45,119 nt of DNA from Paraphysomonas bandaiensis. Its lineage: Eukaryota; Chrysophyceae. Below are positions 26,711 through 37,469 of the stretch, one piece after another. Under the pieces are notes generated by a model. It was not told the DNA's origin, did not search any database, and saw nothing but the letters and a program-made list of their open reading frames with translations. The stretch spans positions 1-45,119 of the forward strand of contig CBFFRP010000233.1 in NCBI GenBank assembly GCA_965644295.1, given 5' to 3'. The translations under genes were made by a program, and so were the position numbers. Each line of letters opens with the position of its first letter. Positions within the stretch are counted from its first letter, which is position 1.

Positions 26711-27585
26711 TCCATTTTTCTAATATATATTTAGTTTAGGGCAAATATAGTACTGATATCACCAATGATTTAGTGCAGCCTTGTCTCCCGAAGATTATAA
26801 GATCTGTTGCTTTTGTTTCCTCAATACTTGCGTTGTATGTGCTACCATATACCATGTAGGGACTTAGCACTTTACACTTTACATATCCCCATACATGTAG
26901 AAACTCTTATTACTATTACAGCCATGTAAATAAAGTTTTACATTACTCGATATAGAATAGATCAATATTCAAGAACAGATCACCATAAGCGTTTTGAGGA
27001 TAATATACAATTTAATATTAAGTTAAGGAGTATTGCCCCTTAGTCCCTTATATCTTGTCTAAAACTTTAGAAAGCGGGCTTTTGCACTCATTTCAAAATT
27101 TGACCACGAGACGTTATGATAAGATGATAAGCTCCCCTAATTTTCTGAGTAATACACATAATTGCACATAAGAGTTTCCATATTATTTCGAAATTCGCAA
27201 ACTGCATATTTAGTACGACCATATCATATTGATAGTATCATTTGATACAAGCAATCTGGATATTAAATTACTAGCCAAGAGTTTTTTCCGGAGTTGTCAG
27301 ATGGAAGCATGTCATTCTCTCTAACGTCTATGGTATTGAGTATTGATCCACATCTCGAGTGCTTCTGTCACTGGCTGAACTGATTCTAATACGGAAAGGG
27401 CACCCTTTCTATCCTTATTCCATTGACCAGTACTTAACTCAATGAATGTCTGTAGTATTAACCGCGTTGTATCAATAGTAGTGTTAAGTATGTAAGTCAT
27501 AATTCAGCATGCATATTGTTTCATCAATATACAATTATTTCATCCTTACTTATGAACACAATAAGCTACAACACAACACACACAT
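26711..27585. other. Convergent 3' region between PsuG-PsuK and TEX9
   Basis: About 875 bp of AT-rich DNA holding the 3' untranslated regions of two converging genes. An AATAAA signal is seen near 26929. No gene or conserved element was recognised. Confidence 0.5.
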
Positions 27586-28850
27586 TCATAGCGTCCAGTC
27601 TAAAGTTTTCACGAACTCCTCTTCAGTAAATTGAAGGAGACGCGCAGCTTCTATATGCGTCTACGTAGAGAGTATGACGGACAGCAGTAATGAATAATAG
27701 AATTTTACCTTCTGTCGTTTCAAGACATCGATCAGTTTCATCTGCTTTCTAAAGGCATCTAGAAGCTCCTCTCTGTGTTTCTCGAGTAAACGAACTCGAG
27801 TCAGTGCCTCATCTAGCTTCGCTTTGTCGGAATGCCCCCCATTCTGTGCTTGCAACTGAAGCTCTTCAATAGTGCTTTTGTTGCGACTGATTGTCTCCAG
27901 TGCCCGCTTCAGGTGAGTATCCTTCGTTTTGGTTTGGCTCTATATTTCATATCAATTACGTATATAATGAATCACACACCGACCTCTGCCTGTTTTGCTA
28001 GTCGCTCAGCTGTTTGGAGGTCCTTCTTAAGATTTGCATTCTGAAAAAGCCAACAACAGTTAGAACGAAATGCATAGGAATCATTCAAGGCCATACCTCT
28101 GCACGAAGCTCGGCCAATTCGTCTGCCGGGTTTGCAGCCCCACGCTTCGATTGTGCCCCGCTACGTCTGTTCTCCGCCTCGAGGAGCTGTACACTGTACG
28201 TATATTTGCTATAACACTATGTGTACGACACTTCATAGTGACTTACCGCTTATTGAGAAGCTTATTCTCATCCCGTTCCGACTTGAGTTGTCGCTGCAGG
28301 TCATTAACTTGCTCCATCAGCTTTTTTCGCATATCTTTAGAGTCTTCTAACTGCTTCGTCAAAGCTTTTAATTTAGCCTTCTGAATCCTGTTGATTTTAT
28401 AACAAAAAGCTATTCGATGGGAGGATAAGTCACAAACCTTGCAGCAGTGTCTGGGGCATGAGGAGAGTTCGTTCTTCCAGAACCAGTTGGTCTCGAACTA
28501 CTTGACGGTGAAGCCATAGATTTCTCAGATCTAGAAGATAACAACGGAGGATCCTCATAACTCACATCGTCAAGATGCATATCATACAACCCCTCCTGTA
28601 TATCATCAGACGGACGAGATGAGCCTCTCCGGCTATGTGTTTTATCACGAGCTGATAGTTTAGGAGAGTCAGGAACCATATCACTGGTAGATCTTGATCG
28701 ATGATTCGTTGAAATCGATGTCTTTCCTTTTAATATCGCATTAATATCGTAATCAAGCCCCTCTTCGTCCTCGTTAAGAGCTGCATCCATCTGCTCCATA
28801 CGATGAAGATCTTCTTCTTGATGACGTAATATTTCCTTCCAATTAGACAT
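27586..28850 (-). CDS. TEX9: TEX9-like coiled-coil protein
   Basis: Six exons on the minus strand: 28850-28438, 28387-28247, 28193-28097, 28040-27984, 27939-27709, 27660-27586. Introns are 44 to 56 nt; all junctions keep frame. Product 337 residues, a little shorter than the vertebrate protein (about 390). The N-terminal 140 residues are Ser-rich and disordered; the rest is continuous coiled coil. The C-terminal signature KQMKLIDVLKRQK followed, across the last intron, by HIEAARLLQFTEEEF and a final Trp matches my memory of TEX9, which is why the short terminal exon is included. TEX9 is linked to centriolar satellites and cilia in animals, so this suggests a ciliated organism. It is transcribed away from the MSP/kinesin-like gene. 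Exon 3 uses the first of two nearby cag acceptors; the second breaks the frame. Confidence 0.88.
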
Positions 28851-29414
28851 GATCTGAATATGTATTGAGGAATGGTATGGTTATGATGAAGGGCTATGGG
28901 AGGTGTATGTACTGAGAGATCTCTGCTTGAGATTCATACTATCTATATATGTATATGTATGTCTATGTATATGTATGTATGTTACGGGCTGTGTATGTTA
29001 TGCAGAGGCCTGTAGAGTAACAGTGTATGAAGAACATACTATATGGACGAACTGTTATCATAATAAAGCAGTTTACTTATAAAAAGCAGGAATATTTTAA
29101 ATCTTAAATATTGAATATCTGTTATTTTTGGGACTGTTATCATATCATCACTAGACAAAATTACATTTCTTGTAATTTTACAAACTGCCCCACAGCAGTA
29201 TATATCTATAGCAGTACCTATACAATGTAATATTTTTTTTGTCTATATTTAGAAAAAAAAAATCAATCAATGTGGTCGTTAATTATTGTCTCTATCTATC
29301 ATCTCCACATACACACATACACATCAAGCCCTCAATGCATTACATCCCATAAGTTCAATATACCTCACATCTTCCATTCCTTCAATGAAGAAATCTCTAT
29401 AGTCTCATTAAAGC
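28851..29414. promoter_or_regulatory. Shared divergent intergenic region (TEX9 / MSP-kinesin-like)
   Basis: 564 bp between two divergent start codons, with TATG-type simple sequence near 28940-28985 and a T8...A10 inverted stretch at about 29226-29270. It probably contains both promoters. No RFX-type X-box is apparent by eye. Confidence 0.45.
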
Positions 29415-32400
29415 ATGGAAGATAACGTTCTTGTGTTTCCTAATTGCCTCCGATTTAAAGGTAGCTCATATATACATACACACACTCCTCTAACACTTAT
29501 ATCGACAGGTAATGATCCAAATGCCGAAGATTTTATTATTATTAGCAGTGCATGGTCGGAGTATACAGCCTATCGTATTACTGTATCAGCTGCTAGTGTG
29601 TTTCGAGTCCCTAAGAGTGAAGGGTATCTACCGCCCTGTCAATCTGTACGTATACCTGTACACTTAAAACATATGGCGGTACCTGCAGATGGAAATGTGA
29701 AGTTTGCTGTGGATTTAGCTGATGTAAAGGAGTCGGATGTAGATGAGGATGATCCTCAAGCGTTTTGGCTAAGGACAGAGCCAGTAGTGAGGAGGTCGAT
29801 AACATGTGAGTTCACTCAAGACAATACGGATGACAAGAGTTCCCATGGAGGCTCTCTTGCATCACATGCACACACCAGTCGTACTTCAGCCTCCGTGTTA
29901 CCTCCAAAAGGTCATGTCCTGGATCTTATGGTGAAGAATGTTTCCAAAAATAACCCCTTGACTGAAGAAGAAACAGAGGTAATGTATATTCGTCCATACA
30001 TTTAGGCTAGGGTTTTACCTTGTCATAGGAGCTTAAGTCTGTGAGATCTATTATGACGAAGGACCAGTGGACTTCGTGGCTGAAGTTCGCTCGTGAAGAG
30101 AAACGCCGAAGGGACCTTCATCCCGAGGATAATCAGGATTCTGGCCATTCTGTGGATGGAAACGGGGTCGGAGATGGTGTCCACGGTGGACGATACCCAG
30201 GCGCGGATGTGAAGACTGCCCGCCCCATGTCTGCTCCCCGCTTGACTTCCCGTCCCACCCACCCTGTTAGACAGAGCACTGATGTTCCGACTACTGCCCC
30301 AGCCCCCCCACCCCGGGTAGCTGATATGCACCACAAATCCTCCGCATCTCCGAGCCCTGCCCGGTCAACAACACCAGGAAGTGGCTCCCGTGTAACGAAG
30401 GAAACTACGGCTGTGGGATCTGATTCACCACATCCGCGCAGTCCGGCTGATAGCCAGAGACCCTCCTGGCATAGCGGCACTTTAACGGGGCCGAGAGCGA
30501 CTAGTTCCCCAACGAGTATGCCTGATTCCCTTTCCACGAAAGCCACTCTTAAAGGTGTTATTCTAGCAAACTCTAAACCCGCTCAACCGATAGGACACCC
30601 CTCTGATCCTACTCTCTCATCACGTGCCGGAAGTCGTACCGCTCATTTATCTGTACCAACCCTCAACAGAGATGAGGATATATATGAAGTATCTCCCTTA
30701 AAACAATGCGATAGGCTCGGTTATCCACACGAGTCACAATATCACAATGAGGCCAACACTGTTCCAACTACACGTCGTTTGGGGGGTAGTCCGACTGCTG
30801 TTTCACGTGGAACTCCCATGCATACTTCGTCACGATCACAGGGGACACTGCAGCAGACTCAGCCAAAGTCTGTTAAACGTACCGAGAATGACGATACGAA
30901 TGCTATCGTCAAATCCAGTACCTTAAGAATAGACTCTGCCTTTGCGGCTGCGCAATGCTTGAAAGCGTCATTGGAAGCTGATTTGGAAAATGAGTCCGTA
31001 CCATCAGACAAGTAAGAAACTGATGTGCTGTTCTGCTGCTATTAATTTGTTTATTTTGCCAGAACAAGCTCTGCTCTAGCTATGGTGACTGCTATGATGA
31101 AGTCATTAGAGAAGTCCAAATCATCTCTTGAGCATTTGAATGGGCATAGTGGCCCAGGTGATGTCTCACATACTGCAGTCCCTCGTCAGGAGGGTAGCGT
31201 CTTAAGCAGTGATGGTAGGCAATCAGTACCTGTCCGTCGCTCGTATGGAACGCAGGAACAAAGTAACTCGGCTGACGAGGAGGCATCGAGCCAGTGTGCT
31301 GACGACTTAAGCGAGACCTATAGCCAAGGCACATCGTACTACGACCCGCGGTTTGACCGGAATAAAGACACTGACACTTCTACTGCTGCTTTTAGTGTGA
31401 AAGAGCTACGGGGTATGTCCACAACTGCCAGTAGGCGATCATCAGCTCGTCCTTTCACTGACAGACGCTGGGCTGCGAGCAACCGCTTCAGTACTCCTGG
31501 CCGCATCAGTGCCGTTGGGAGCGACGGAGATGCGGGGTCTACAACTGCTGCCAGTGCGCGCCGAATGGACAATGCTCCACTCTATCATATGCGATCCAGA
31601 CATGGCGATCAAGAAGATAGTGCCATTATCAGTCGGAAGAGTCAGCATGCAGTTAGATCTGCGAAGGGTATGCCAAGAGTTATGAAGCTGTGCGTATCGG
31701 AAGGTCCACAGATCAAGGTATTTCTTGTTTATGCCCTTTCATTTGTGCACTTTGATCGAACATGTGCAGGCGTATGATGAGAATCCGATTAGAATTGATG
31801 TTGAAAACTGTGCGCTAGATATTGTCTGGAGGGAGCGCCACGGGGCTTTACCGGGAAGATATTCGGCGAACAGCAGTGTGGGATCAAGAGCTTCAACTCT
31901 CCGACGTGAGAGGTACTGTTTTGATGACATCTATGCCGGCCCAGACGCTATCTCTCGCCTTTACGCATACACGAGGAAACGAACCAAGGCTGCTCTATTG
32001 AGTGGCAGAGGGCTAGCATTCTTGTGCCTTGCAGGTGGAGAATGTGTCAGTAGAAACACGGTGTCGTTAGAGCCGACTGTATCTCTTGTTGTTGGTGATA
32101 GTGGTGGCCATGGGCTAATGAGTGCAGTGGTTGAGGAGATTTTTAAGAGCAAAAACATCCCATATTCCTCGAAGGGGCATACTCCGTATGGCAAGCAGAG
32201 TTTAGCTAGCGGAGCTATTTCGGGGGATGATACGGCACTGCAGTCATGTGTTGTGCTGACGGCTGTCACAATATCAGATGGTATTATACTGGATCTTTTG
32301 GGACCTCCGGGGAGTATCAGGCCGGAAAGAGGAATGAAACAATGCAGGGTGAGCAGACGTGCTGATGGATCGTACCATGTGGCGAATGCAACCCCGCTCA

Positions 32401-33022
32401 AGCTAAAATCAGCAGCTGATTTCGAACGCGTCGCAGGCGTTCTACTTGGGCGCCGTGCAGCTCTTCGTGAGATTGCTCCATCCTTACTAGAGTGGGGGGA
32501 TTCAGTAGGCTCTACGGTTGAGGTTCCTGTACCAGAGACTCCCTGGATGATGTCTGCAGACCGCGAGGCGTGTATTCTCTTTTCCCTGTCTACTACTGGT
32601 GAGGGTGTATCCACATCGTCACACCGCAATGTGTCATTTCACTTCGCTTGCCCTTGTGGACCTCATTGGGACCTACCAGGTGTGTGATCTGTAACGTTCA
32701 TTGTATTTTCTAAAAACAAGACAGGAACCGAATTATGTCTTGCAGCGGAAGCGATATCCACGCTTCCCCACAGTCCTCCTCCTTCGCTGTTGAACGCAGG
32801 ATTGCTTACCCAGATATTAGTGGTTAGTTGAATGTTCCTTTAGTGTATATCATGATCGTGCATTCACAGGACCCTCATAGTCCTGATATAGACTATGTTA
32901 CGGTTGCATCTGTAGTCAAGTCGACACGCAGCGGCTCCAGACCAAGTGTTCAAGAAGACGAGGAGATGATTCGAAATATGCTGCAATCATTTAGAGTTGT
33001 TTCTCAACTCTCCACAATGTAG
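29415..33022 (+). CDS. MSP-domain protein with a degenerate kinesin-like C-terminal domain
   Basis: Seven exons: 29415-29460, 29509-29978, 30029-31011, 31063-31717, 31770-32679, 32725-32822, 32870-33022; 1104 residues. The first intron (48 nt) is a multiple of three without a stop; removing it gives a cleaner MSP domain. Residues 1 to about 125 read as MSP (FIIISSAWSEYTAYRITV, then WLR..PVVRRSITCEF). Residues about 150-690 are disordered, rich in Ser/Pro/Arg. From about residue 700 the kinesin motor order is recognisable: FDDIYAG (769-775), GLMSAVVEEIF (833-843), VTISDGIILDLLGP, KLKSAADFERVAGVLLGRR, DLPGTE (1019-1024, switch II), LLTQIL, and a final IRNMLQSFRVVSQL helix. The P-loop position reads LAGGECVSRN without the GKT/S lysine, and NxxSSRSH is missing. 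It should not be an ATP-driven motor; a microtubule or ciliary scaffold is a guess. Confidence 0.8.
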
Positions 33023-33606
33023 TAGCGAATCTTGATTTAGAATATAGTACATAATGGATGTAAAGCGTTTTGTCGAAGTACGCTATGTGCTTGTAAGTGA
33101 AGTTATTATGGTTTTTAGAACAGACGTTACAGAGCAGGGCTAAGTGTGATGTAATATAATGATAAGAAACGTAACTATTAAATTGAGCACACCGAGGTTT
33201 TATTGTACTGTAGAAAACGCCGTGCCGTTATGAACACGTAGTATTATTTCAAGCAGGACCTGGTAACCATTAATGGCCGATTAATGGTAGTCCAGTTCCC
33301 GGCAATTATAGTGGCATTAATGGAAAATGTCCCGGCAATTATAATGGCATTACCATTAACGGTTACCAGGCCCTGATTTCAAGCCTTTAGACTGTTACAT
33401 TCGATATTGCAACAGCCACAAAAATAAATATTTGAAAGTGCGGAGCAAGAATATCCTACATTGTAGATCATAAGTTGAATTGAAATTTAGTCGAACGGGT
33501 AGTTGCGCTTGATATTGCTAGAGAGCTACTTTCTAGGCTATTACACCCCATCCAGTTAAAAATTAATAAACCAAATAGTTAGAAATATTAAATCGATTAA
33601 CACAAA
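33023..33606. other. Convergent 3' region containing a MITE
   Basis: About 580 bp between the MSP/kinesin-like gene and the SelM SECIS. It holds the 122-bp hAT-type MITE at 33254-33375. Otherwise it is AT-rich and without a recognised gene. Confidence 0.55.
33246..33383. mobile_element. hAT-type MITE with 8-bp target-site duplication
   Basis: The element spans 33254-33375 (122 bp). The identical 8-mer ATTTCAAG lies directly on both sides (33246-33253 and 33376-33383), as expected for hAT transposition. The ends are inverted repeats matching at 21 of 23 positions (CAGGACCTGGTAACC at the left; CAGGGCCTGGTAACC as the complement of the right). Inside, CCCGGCAATTATA(G/A)TGGCATTA occurs twice in direct orientation (33298 and 33331). 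There is no coding capacity, so it depends on a transposase elsewhere. Confidence 0.88.
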
Positions 33607-33657
33607 ATTACGCTTTCGATAACAAACAATGGCTTGTATGCTACGTCATCCGCGAAT
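33607..33657 (-). promoter_or_regulatory. SECIS element of the SelM gene (form 1)
   Basis: Read on the minus strand, about 40 nt after the SelM stop codon. The quartet strand ATGA is at 33649-33646 and its partner GA at 33617-33616. Ten nucleotides after ATGA is AAG (33635-33633) in an 8-nt apical loop. Helix II pairs GTAGCATAC with GTTTGTTAT (eight pairs including two G-U, one U-U mismatch). Helix I pairs ATTCGC with GCGTAAT with one bulge. Spacing and invariant bases fit the eukaryotic SECIS consensus, which directs selenocysteine insertion at UGA. Confidence 0.85.
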
Positions 33658-33697
33658 ATATGTGCATCGAACGCTACAATCGTAAGAACAAAACAAC

Positions 33698-34079
33698 TTA
33701 TAGTTCTTCTACAACCACACCCTTCTTCGCAAATCCTTTGGTAGTCATCAGATCATGAAGCTCTTCCGTGGAATATTTGGTAAGATCTACCTTCTCTGTT
33801 AACTGGTCGTTGTCATCGTATATGTACAGATCAGGATTCCTCCCCTTCACAAACTTAACTACAGGCACCTATCAGTAACACAGTCTGCATACACATAGAG
33901 TAGTTACCTTCAAGGTTCTCATACTGATCTGCATGTCCAGGCTCCTTCAGGAATCGTTTGACTCCTGGAAGCCTGTTTAATTTTCATCCGGAGCAGCTCT
34001 CTATCACTCCTCTCATACAGAAAGAAACATGAAATAACAGTGAGACTATTAGAAACCTGATAGCATTATGGATCATCAT
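33698..34079 (-). CDS. SELENOM: Selenoprotein M (SelM), selenocysteine encoded by TGA
   Basis: Two exons on the minus strand, 34079-33908 and 33858-33698, with a 49-nt intron (gtaact...cctgtag); 110 residues. The TGA at 33986-33984 is codon 32 and is read as selenocysteine. Residues 1 to about 21 (MMIHNAIRFLIVSLLFHVSF) are an ER signal peptide. The redox motif is C29-S-G-U32, in the family position, followed by KLNRLPGVKRFLKE, ENLEVKFVKGRNPDL and STEELHDLMTTKGF, matching SelM (CxxU, NRL, VKxF). The vertebrate protein is longer (about 145), mostly at its C-terminus. SelM is a thioredoxin-fold ER oxidoreductase. A SECIS element lies just after the stop. Either of the first two ATG codons (34079 or 34076) could start. 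The family also contains SelF/Sep15, but the motif spacing favours SelM. Confidence 0.9.
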
Positions 34080-35859
34080 GATTATGGATGAGAATAAGAT
34101 AAATAAATATACTATGCTTATAAGTGCAAGACAACCAAAATAACAACAATAACATACGAGATACGCCTCCCTACATACTGTACATACATACATACATACA
34201 TACATACATACATACATACATACATACATACATACATACATACATACATACATACATACATACATACATACATACATACATACATACATACATACATACA
34301 TACATACATACATACATACATACATACATACATACATACATACATACATACATACATACATACATACATACATACATACATACATACATACATACATACA
34401 TACATACATACCTACATACATACCTACATACATACATACATACCTACATACCTACATACATACATACATACATACATACATACATACATACATACATACA
34501 TACATACATACATACATACATACATACATACATACATACATACATACATACATACATACATACATACATACATACATACATACATACATACATACATACA
34601 TACATACATACATACATACATACATACATACCTACGGAGATCCTCCTCAAGATTATCATGTGGACATGTTCATGTGCTATTCCAACACTTCCCTATCTTA
34701 GAGGTTGAGAAGTCCAGAAGTCTCTATATACACTACGAAGCGCAGTGATATTTTTGTGGCTAATTCTGCGTTTTTTTCTGCTCGTGTTTCAGGTTTCTGA
34801 CACTGTATGTCAGATTCAGCTGCCAGCTCAGAGTAACGAATAGGAAATTTTTTGGATGCATACTGTTGTAAGTAGTGTCTAGTATATTTCAAGAAACTCT
34901 TGATTTTCCCATTGGAAGATTATATAAGGCATATATCTCCTCTTATCCGAGAGAGCAGGGCTTGAATTTACAGAGTAGGGGGCTTCACCTGATAGATGAG
35001 CCGTTGAAGAGAACATCCAATTTCTCTTCTTCCATAAAAGCCATCTATCCAGATGATATAATTGCTGGGTCGACTACTGAAGTGCTATTCCAGAAACCTC
35101 CACCTCGAACGAACTGTAATATTGTCATGACTTGAGCTTTTTGTATGAGAAATGACAACTGTACTATATTGGTGGTAACAAATTGTGCGAACGTAACTTA
35201 GTGATATGTCGACAGCTTTATGGCAACTATGGCTACTAGAATGAGGGTGACATTGCCCAATAACTTGCTTTTTATCGTTTGTCCCCATAACGCCAATATC
35301 TAGCTACTTTAATAGGACAGGGACATAGTAGTGATCAAATTCCAACCCATATGCTGGTAGACTAATGCTTTCAGTATCTTGAATACAAACAAGTCTGTTG
35401 AAATGGAACTTTTTAGTTAACATAAGATATCTTTTCCTTGGTTTCCTATTCGAAAGAACATACGATAGCTATCACATCATTTCCAAAACAATATCTTCAA
35501 AATTTCGAGATTCTTATCTGGCTAACACCACGAACTACCCTGATATATACTAACCATAGTTCATTATTCTTCGGTACATCAGTCAACTGTTTTGGCTTTA
35601 ACAGAAAGTGAATTATATACGGCACACTACTTCAAGGGACTATATATTTCTCGACCGGTTTGCTGCAGTACGATTTTTCCGCCTGAGGAGGGCGACATCC
35701 TGAGGACTACCCAATCCAGAAGGAAGACCAGATGCAGCGGCCTGACTCTGTTGAAACCCTACAATAAACTCACGATAAACATGACATGTCCAACACAGGA
35801 TATTTCAGTTGCATATTAGAGATCATTCAACAACTATAATATAGTAGGAGTACTTTCGG
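34080..35859. other. Intergenic region with a long TACA microsatellite
   Basis: About 1.8 kb between SelM and the 3' end of the DOT1-like gene, dominated by the repeat at 34181-34630. Open frames at 34875-35135 and 35592-35819 (+) have no recognisable domain, and the first lacks an ATG; I do not call them genes. Some 3' untranslated sequence of DOT1 lies at the right edge. Confidence 0.5.
34181..34630. repeat. (TACA)n microsatellite, about 112 units
   Basis: 450 bp of nearly perfect TACA repeat. A few CCTACATA variants are grouped at about 34411-34452 and one is at the right end. The tract is open in several frames on both strands, so it produces long meaningless Tyr/Ile/His/Thr or Met/Tyr/Val/Cys reading frames. 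Its left end is about 100 bp upstream of the SelM start codon. Confidence 0.97.
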
Positions 35860-37346
35860 TTACTTACTCGTGAGTGGAGTAGCTTTGAGTTCAAGCGGCG
35901 TATTTTCCACAGCTGAGCCAATATCTTGTGAATACGAGACGTCGTAATATGATCGATGGGGTGCATACGGAGAATCTTCTTCTTCGTCTTCTGCTCTGAT
36001 TCCGTATTCATCATCACTCTCGAAATCGTCCTCATAATCATTTTCAGATTCTTCCTCATCGATCACACCGTTCGGCCACCTGGTTCCCCCTTCGTTGTCA
36101 GAGTTGTTAATATCATCAGATGGAAGAAGGTTAAGCTTGAATGATCCACATGGTCTCCCATCTTTCCCTAGTCGACGGTGTATAAATACTGTCGCTGGTC
36201 CCCAACTCATCCTATACCGCTTCCGCTCTACCAGTTCAAAACATTCCGGGAGATTCAAACCTTTTGTAAATGTGATAAATATAGCTCCTGGTTTAAGAGA
36301 TTTAGCCATCTGCATTATCAATAAATTAAAAATGTTTGCATTCATGAGCAAATGTAATTGTACATCAACTGGTACTAAATGCAACTGCATTCATTCACAG
36401 AATTTACATACCGTGCCCATATCTTCCATCAGCTGATCATCGTAGCAAGTCGAGTTCGCGAATACCACATCGCCATCTGACCAGTCATAGTCCAAAAATG
36501 ACCCCTAAATAGACGACAATGAGTAAATAAGCATACTACATAGAGTCCGTGAATCTAAAATTTATAAGGCAATATATATCCAACAAGCTTAATTCAACTG
36601 TTGACAGATCATATTCTATCTTACCGCGTAGACGTTAACTGTTTGATTCATTCCTACAGTTAGATACTCCTGGAAGTCTTCTTTGTATCTACCAAAAACA
36701 GTCATGCGAGCACAAAGAACACAAAATACACTCTACATATAAGTAGTCATCACCTCTGCACCACATCAGCTGCTTGTTTATGAAGAGACTCTAACACCTC
36801 GATACCAATACAACGAGAAAAATCACATAAAAATCGGGCTGCCAGCAGTGCCTTGCCGGTACCACTACCGAGATCATAAAAGACCCCACCAGGAGATGGA
36901 TTGATTTTCCGTAGTACATGGTAGAAGGAATGAAAGTCCACCTCCCCATATGTAAGTGACTGCATATAAAATATACGAAAAAACAAATCATTATCATCTA
37001 GTATCGAATGAATGGGATATACAAACCTTTTCACTCTGTAAGCATTTCACTTCCCGTTCTGCCCTTGAAAGGGTCTTCCCGACCTCCAAGCCGGTATCAG
37101 AAAACAACCCATTATATACTGCATGAACTTCATCTTCAATCAATTCGTGTATACGGTCAAGGAAGGTAGTGTCGCAAGCTTCTTTGGATTCGAACTCTTT
37201 TAAAATTTGAACAATACGACTATCGCGCCTCAGAATAATCTCTATATAAACACATCAGCTGGAGAGAGATATTGAGAAGAAGGACCTTTAAGAAACCCTT
37301 TGGAATTGTTGCTAATAATGTGGTCTTTAGCTAGAAGTGCTGCCTG

Positions 37347-37377
<31 letters not shown>

Positions 37378-37469
37378 TAGATAGGCTATAGGGGGTATAG
37401 AGGTGTACATGTGCGTACCAGTAGCAGTAATTTAGCCGGATCATTCAAATTCTCTTGTTGGTAACTCAT
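35860..37469 (-). CDS. DOT1: DOT1-like lysine methyltransferase domain protein
   Basis: Seven exons on the minus strand: 37469-37419, 37343-37286, 37241-37027, 36959-36754, 36688-36625, 36504-36412, 36309-35860; introns 44 to 120 nt, longer than elsewhere in the window. Product 378 residues. The SAM-dependent methyltransferase core shows the DOT1 landmarks: LTYGEVDF (110-117), FYDLGSGTGK (135-144, SAM-binding motif I), GIEV, and DVVFANSTCYDD (210-221, the catalytic-loop region). The C-terminal 85 residues are acidic (Glu/Asp-rich) and disordered. DOT1 enzymes methylate histone H3 Lys79; many protists carry short DOT1-fold proteins whose substrate is unproven. The intron at 37344-37418 contains a TA/TG repeat. 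The last codons overlap a GTAAGT donor-like sequence, so an alternative end is possible. Confidence 0.88.

Noticed and set aside
32828-33022. Short open frame read as a separate small protein
   Set aside because: It is the last exon of the MSP/kinesin-like gene; the first residues of the open frame are intron.
34118-34708. Long open frames on both strands of Tyr/Ile/His/Thr or Met/Tyr/Val/Cys repeats
   Set aside because: They are translations of the TACA microsatellite, which has no stop codon in several frames. Only the minus-strand part from 34079 downward (SelM) is real.
35592-35819. Open frame of 75 codons between SelM and DOT1
   Set aside because: It has an ATG, but no recognisable domain and no splice context; likely accidental.
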